DNA of 16,493 nucleotides from positions 1 to 16,493 of the forward strand of contig CANFOR010000034.1 of assembly GCA_947448675.1 (NCBI GenBank), in the 5' to 3' direction. Positions 13,533-16,493 of this stretch are shown one piece after another. The stretch's first letter is position 1. Every line of letters starts with the position of its first letter. The notes under the pieces are model-generated. The model was given only the letters and a program-made list of their open reading frames with translations. It was not told the origin of the DNA and did no database searches. A program made the position numbers and the translations under genes. The stretch is from Betaproteobacteria bacterium. Its GTDB lineage: Bacteria > Pseudomonadota > Gammaproteobacteria > Burkholderiales > Burkholderiaceae_C.

Positions 13533-14000
13533 TTAATGGAGGGCATCATAGAGTTCTTTGAAATTTTCTGGGCCCACAGCATTCTCTATTTTAGATGCAA
13601 GTGCAAGCAAGTCTTGCAAACTCCCGGCACCCTCAACAGCCAAATTCAAGCGGAAGCCACGTAAGCCCAAAGCCGAAGTTAAACGTGTTGCGATCAAATA
13701 AGCTTTGCTAAAGCGCGCCTGCGCCTCGGGGTCAGGTATAGCTGCAAAGCGATTCGATGCGCCGATGGGTAACGCGCTCAAAGGGGCTGGTATGGTAGCG
13801 CTAACATCGATGACAAAACCTGCTGACACAAGGTGGTTGATGTCTTCGGTGCTGACGCCAACTGCAGATGTTGACGTCAGAACTTCGTGTTGGCTGCGCT
13901 TACCGTCCAACATGATCAAAGCGGTGCGTTGCTGCATCGTCATAGCGATGCTTTTGTCGCTCAATGCGCTTCTTCCGAGGGCGGTTTTTTCAAAAATCAT
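13533..14000 (-). CDS. Unrecognised 155-aa protein, first gene of the chemosensory operon
   Basis: I do not recognise this family. The protein is soluble, with no signal peptide or membrane segment. Residues 5-65 (KTALGR...MTMQQRTALIMLDGKRS...VSTEDINHLVSAGFV) alternate helices with a short turn and strand, like a winged-helix-type module seen at the N-terminus of various betaproteobacterial regulators. A Pro/Ala-rich linker (66-92) leads to a helical C-terminal half (93-155), whose core FSKAYLIATRLTSALGLRGFRLNLAVEGAGSL could be recast as a small helical bundle. It lies 41 bases upstream of the two-domain regulator on the same strand and so probably belongs to the operon. Possible roles are a DNA-binding regulator of the operon or a partner of the receivers. 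The ATG at 14000 has no strong ribosome site. Confidence 0.75.
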   Translation of the reverse strand: MIFEKTALGRSALSDKSIAMTMQQRTALIMLDGKRSQHEVLTSTSAVGVSTEDINHLVSAGFVIDVSATIPAPLSALPIGASNRFAAIPDPEAQARFSKAYLIATRLTSALGLRGFRLNLAVEGAGSLQDLLALASKIENAVGPENFKELYDALH

Positions 14001-14052
14001 GGGTGTTTCACTGCCAATCAGTGTAGCTGAATAATACTTTGCTGACTAATTT

Positions 14053-14116
14053 TGAATACTTCACCCGTGAATATTTATTTGTAACGTGAATATTTCACAT
14101 GCGGGTGATGTGAATA
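14053..14116. promoter_or_regulatory. Repeat-rich upstream region of the chemosensory operon (candidate operator)
   Basis: AT-rich stretch upstream of the operon. TGAATA occurs at 14053, 14068, 14087 and 14111. Two copies are extended to TGAATAYTTCAC (14053-14064 and 14087-14098). CGTGAATATTT is repeated exactly at 14066-14076 and 14085-14095. There is an inverted repeat TTCACAT-N7-ATGTGAA (14094-14114), and a longer-range TCACCCG (14061-14067)/CGGGTGA (14102-14108). No convincing sigma70 promoter pair was found, though TACACT or TATTAT boxes exist on the minus strand nearer the gene. The whole gap 14001-14128 holds no gene. Confidence 0.5.
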
Positions 14117-14128
14117 CAAATACGGAGA

Positions 14129-14566
14129 TTACTCGGGTACGGTTTGATTTATGGGCTCTTGGCCATCAATGTAATACCAACGCTCTATTCCCCGGGCGGT
14201 TTCGCGAAAGAATCGACTTACTTCATGCAGGCGCTGCGCGCGACCGGTAAAGTTGTCACGCAGACGGGCCACAAATTCGACGACTCCCGCATCACCTGCT
14301 GACTCGGCATGGCGCACTTCTAAGCCCAGCCATTTCACTGGGCTGAGCTCCAATTCGCCTGGTGCGGTAGCGCCATGCCAGGTCGCCAGCAGATAGCTCG
14401 ACAAGCCCAGTGCGTAAGCACTATAGCGCGAGCGCATTAAGGCCTCGGGCGTGGGCGCGTGCAAGTCTTCGATCAAGCCCCGGTGCCAGATGCCGCAGCA
14501 GTCGCCATAGGCCAATGCGCTGCCGCATGGGCAGTCTGCTGTAGCGTTATGGTGTGGTTTTTTCAT
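14129..14566 (-). CDS. ychJ: YchJ-family (UPF0225) SEC-C motif protein
   Basis: A 145-aa cytoplasmic protein with an N-terminal SEC-C zinc motif, DCPCGSALAYGDCC (11-24; C12, C14, C23, C24). It then has the YchJ core: EALMRSRYSAYALG (41-54), a central WLGLEV strand region, the LHEVSRFFRE helix (113-122) and the WYYIDG strand (130-135). E. coli YchJ carries a second SEC-C at its C-terminus; this one stops before it, as in many betaproteobacterial versions. The biochemical function of YchJ is not established; SEC-C motifs bind zinc and often mediate protein contacts. It is divergent from the Bug gene across 61 bases. Its stop is followed by the upstream region of the chemosensory operon, so it could contribute read-through into that operon. 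Confidence 0.9.
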   Translation of the reverse strand: MKKPHHNATADCPCGSALAYGDCCGIWHRGLIEDLHAPTPEALMRSRYSAYALGLSSYLLATWHGATAPGELELSPVKWLGLEVRHAESAGDAGVVEFVARLRDNFTGRAQRLHEVSRFFRETARGIERWYYIDGQEPINQTVPE

Positions 14567-14581
14567 TGCGCTATCCTAAGC

Positions 14582-14613
14582 GCATAACGAAGCCATAACC
14601 TGAAGCCATAACC
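14582..14613. repeat. 13-base-period direct repeat between ychJ and the Bug gene
   Basis: GAAGCCATAACC occurs at 14589-14600 and 14602-14613, preceded by a partial unit CATAAC at 14583-14588. The array fills half of the 61-base divergent gap, just upstream of the Bug ribosome site (GCGAGAG, about 14614-14620). It could be a binding-site array or slippage. Confidence 0.45.
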
Positions 14614-14627
14614 GCGAGAGACTTCTT

Positions 14628-15611
14628 ATGCACATTACCCGCCGACAGGCCCTGCACATGGCCAATGGCAGCGTCTTTACCAGCGCAGTCGCGTCCAGCG
14701 CCTGGGCGCAAAGTTGGCCCAACCGCCCAGTGCGCTTGATCGTGCCCTTTGCTGCCAGTGGCCCGGCTGACAATTACGCCCGTTTCATGGCCCAGCGCCT
14801 GCAAGAGAGCCTGGGCATCAGCTTTGTGGTGGACAACCGGCCCGGTGGCGGCGGGGTGATTGGTGCCGATGCTGCGGCAAAATCAGCACCCGATGGCTAC
14901 ACCCTACTGGTGATGTCCAACGCCAACACGGTGAATGAATCGCTGATACCCAACAAGCCCTACAGCTTGCAGCGAGACTTTGTGCCGATTGCGCCTATCA
15001 ATTCCTCTGAGCTACTCTTGGTAGTACACCCCGCGGTGCCTGCTCGCACTTTGCCCGAGCTTATTGCATTGGCCAAGGCCAAGCCTGGTAAGCTCAATTT
15101 TGCGTCTTCTGGCCCAGGCACGCCCTACCATATGGCGGGCGAATTGTTCAAGGCCATGGCGGGCTTGTTTATTGTGCATGTGCCCTACAAGGGCAGTGCT
15201 GGTGCCCGCAGCGATCTTCTCAGTGGACAAGTCGATTTCATGATTGACGCGGTAACTACGATGGCCGAGTACGCCCGCGCCGGCAAAGTCAGGGCTTTGG
15301 CCACTACGGGCAAAATCCGCTCCACGGTGCTGCCTGAAGTGCCCACCATGGACGAGTCGGGCGTAAAGGGCTACGAAGCCAGCATTTGGTTGGGTTTGAT
15401 GGCGCCCAAGGGCGCGCCCCAGGCCATTGTGAGCCGCTTGAACGAAGAGGTGGGCAAAATTGCCAACAGCGAAGCCGTGCGCCAGCTCTGGGCCAAGCAG
15501 GGTGCAGTGCCTATGGTGCAAAGCCCTGCGCAGTTTGCCCGCTACGTGGAACAAGACATTGCCAAATGGGCGCGCATTGTAAAAATATCGGGTGCAAAGG
15601 CCTCTGAATGA
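14628..15611 (+). CDS. Bug-family (TctC) periplasmic solute-binding protein
   Basis: A 327-aa extracytoplasmic binding protein of the tripartite tricarboxylate transporter superfamily, which typically captures small carboxylates. The N-terminus has a twin-arginine-like signal (HITRRQALHMANG) with likely cleavage after SSAWA (about residue 27), so Tat export is possible. Mature family features are WPNRPVRLIVPF with the ASGPADNYAR helix, VVDNRPGGGGVIGADAAAKS, and LNFASSGPGTPYHMAGELF. These are followed by HVPYKGS...DLLSGQVDFMID and LPEVPTMDESGVKGYE. No TctA/TctB membrane genes are in the window, as is usual for the many orphan Bug genes of Burkholderiales. The ATG follows GAGAG at good spacing. 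The next gene overlaps its stop by 4 bases (ATGA). Substrate unknown. Confidence 0.93.
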   Translation: MHITRRQALHMANGSVFTSAVASSAWAQSWPNRPVRLIVPFAASGPADNYARFMAQRLQESLGISFVVDNRPGGGGVIGADAAAKSAPDGYTLLVMSNANTVNESLIPNKPYSLQRDFVPIAPINSSELLLVVHPAVPARTLPELIALAKAKPGKLNFASSGPGTPYHMAGELFKAMAGLFIVHVPYKGSAGARSDLLSGQVDFMIDAVTTMAEYARAGKVRALATTGKIRSTVLPEVPTMDESGVKGYEASIWLGLMAPKGAPQAIVSRLNEEVGKIANSEAVRQLWAKQGAVPMVQSPAQFARYVEQDIAKWARIVKISGAKASE

Positions 15612-16315
15612 AAACTCCTCTGACTGCAATTGCGCTCTTAAGCGGTGGCGCGGCCCAGGGCTTGGTGGACGCCTTGCTAGAGCAGGTCACGGCACAATGC
15701 CTGCTGGTGCGGGGAACTTTTGGCGCGGTGGGTTTGATGCGCGATCAGCTCTTGGCTGGCGCAGCCTGCGATGTGTTTGTCTCGACGGCATCCATGCTCA
15801 GCGACTTGGCGCAGCACGGCCATTTAGACGCCAGTAGCATCCGCCCATTGGGCCGCGTGGCTACGGGCATAGCTGTACAGAAAAGTCGGCTTGCGCCGCA
15901 TGTGGCGGACGCCGACAGCTTGCGCGCAGCATTGTTGGCAGCCCCCGAGGTGCATTGCCCTGACACGCGCCAATCAACCGCCGGCATTCACTTTGCCCAG
16001 GTCTTACGCAATCTGGGTATTGAAGGCCCATTGGCGGCGAGGCTGCACACCCACCCCAACGGCATGACCGCCATGCGCGCCGTAGCGGCTAGCAGCGCAA
16101 GCGGAGCACTGGGTTGCACGCAGATTACCGAGATTTTGCACACGCCAGGCGTGCAGTATGCGGGCGATTTGCCAGAAGGCTTTGGGTTGCACACCGTGTA
16201 TGCAGCGGCTGCGGTGCAGGCGAGTCAGCAAGCGCAAGCGGCCCGTCGCTTTTTGGAGCTCTTGTGTGGCGCTACCAGTTTGCCCGAGCGCAAGCGCTGC
16301 GGTTTTGTAGCGTAA
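15608..16315 (+). CDS. ModA-like substrate-binding-fold protein without signal peptide
   Basis: The 235-aa protein has the type 2 periplasmic-binding fold of molybdate-binding ModA proteins. Features are AIALLSGGAAQGLVDALL (7-24), AGAACDVFVSTASMLSDL (50-67), RPLGRVATGIAVQKSR (79-94), the HCPDTRQSTAGIHFAQVL segment (116-133) and the LGCTQITEIL region (168-177), with GDLPEGFGLHTVYAAAV-like closing strands. It begins directly at the first beta strand, with no signal peptide. Either it is cytoplasmic, or its true start is hidden within the Bug gene, which the 4-base ATGA overlap makes unlikely. Overlap with the Bug gene implies translational coupling and a shared pathway. No ModB/ModC genes are visible. 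Molybdate binding is not shown; paralogues may bind organic ligands or act as sensors. Confidence 0.82.
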   Translation: MKTPLTAIALLSGGAAQGLVDALLEQVTAQCLLVRGTFGAVGLMRDQLLAGAACDVFVSTASMLSDLAQHGHLDASSIRPLGRVATGIAVQKSRLAPHVADADSLRAALLAAPEVHCPDTRQSTAGIHFAQVLRNLGIEGPLAARLHTHPNGMTAMRAVAASSASGALGCTQITEILHTPGVQYAGDLPEGFGLHTVYAAAAVQASQQAQAARRFLELLCGATSLPERKRCGFVA

Positions 16316-16325
16316 GGCGGGCGCT

Positions 16326-16493
16326 ATGCAATTCAAAATGGCGCCAAACTCGCTGTTTGCCAGTTTGCTGCGCTCACCGTGGTGGATGAGTTTGCTGTTG
16401 GCGCTTGCCTTTGTGGCCGCCGCGCGCGCACTGCTCCCTTTGGCGTACTGGGTTTTTGGTGCCCTCGGCGCGCTACCATTCTTTGCCATCAGT
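16326..16493 (+). CDS. N-terminus of a membrane-anchored protein (3'-truncated by window edge)
   Basis: Open from an ATG 10 bases after the ModA-like stop to the end of the window (56 codons visible). The start MQFKMAPNSLFASLLRSPWW is amphipathic and ends in a Trp pair. It is followed by a hydrophobic stretch (about 21-37), a short polar turn and a second hydrophobic stretch (about 38-56), suggesting two N-terminal membrane segments. This type of N-terminus recalls betaproteobacterial membrane-anchored restriction-endonuclease-like (Mrr-type) proteins, but the diagnostic part lies outside the window, so that identity is a guess. The short spacing suggests it is co-transcribed with the Bug and ModA-like genes. 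Confidence 0.6.
   Translation, partial: MQFKMAPNSLFASLLRSPWWMSLLLALAFVAAARALLPLAYWVFGALGALPFFAIS

Overview
The window looks like chromosomal DNA of a betaproteobacterium, most likely in the family Comamonadaceae (Rhodoferax, Polaromonas, Acidovorax and relatives). The basis is moderate-to-high GC, a Bug-family (TctC) solute-binding protein, a betaproteobacterial-style SPOR/BirA pair, a PilJ-type chemosensory operon, and short GCTAC-N7-GTAGC hairpin repeats inside genes. The family-level placement is inference. There are no rRNA, tRNA, CRISPR, IS or phage genes, and no gap between genes exceeds about 130 bases.

Region 1 (2-2747): the 3' part of a type I glyceraldehyde-3-phosphate dehydrogenase gene (+) ends at a hairpin. 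It converges on a compact minus-strand operon in the order SET-domain methyltransferase, birA (biotin-protein ligase without a DNA-binding domain) and a membrane-anchored SPOR-like protein, with 3-base gaps between genes. A good sigma70-like promoter (TTGAGT-18-TACAAT) for this operon lies at 2808-2837.

Region 2 (2748-5994): a short divergent intergenic region holds a 31-base perfect purine-pyrimidine alternation (Z-DNA-prone) and then topB (+). The topoisomerase III carries two zinc-ribbon-like cysteine clusters, a Lys/Ala-rich histone-H1-like linker and a C-terminal SWIB domain. A SET methyltransferase divergent from a SWIB-topoisomerase is a striking pairing of chromatin-type modules.

Region 3 (5995-14128): a minus-strand chemosensory operon, transcribed from about 14.1 kb down to 6.0 kb. 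It encodes an unrecognised 155-aa protein, a pseudo-receiver + receiver protein, a stand-alone CheY/PilH-like receiver, a CheW/PilI-like adaptor, an 840-aa PilJ-type chemoreceptor with a large periplasmic sensor, and a compact 1010-aa ChpA/CheA-receiver hybrid kinase with one Hpt site. Gene order resembles both proteobacterial pilGHIJ-chpA and cyanobacterial tax/pix operons. The upstream region carries repeated TGAATA motifs that may be an operator.

Region 4 (14129-16493): a YchJ-family SEC-C protein (-) is divergent from a plus-strand operon. That operon encodes a periplasmic Bug-type binding protein, a ModA-like binding-fold protein that lacks a signal peptide and overlaps it by 4 bases, and the start of a membrane-anchored protein cut by the window edge.
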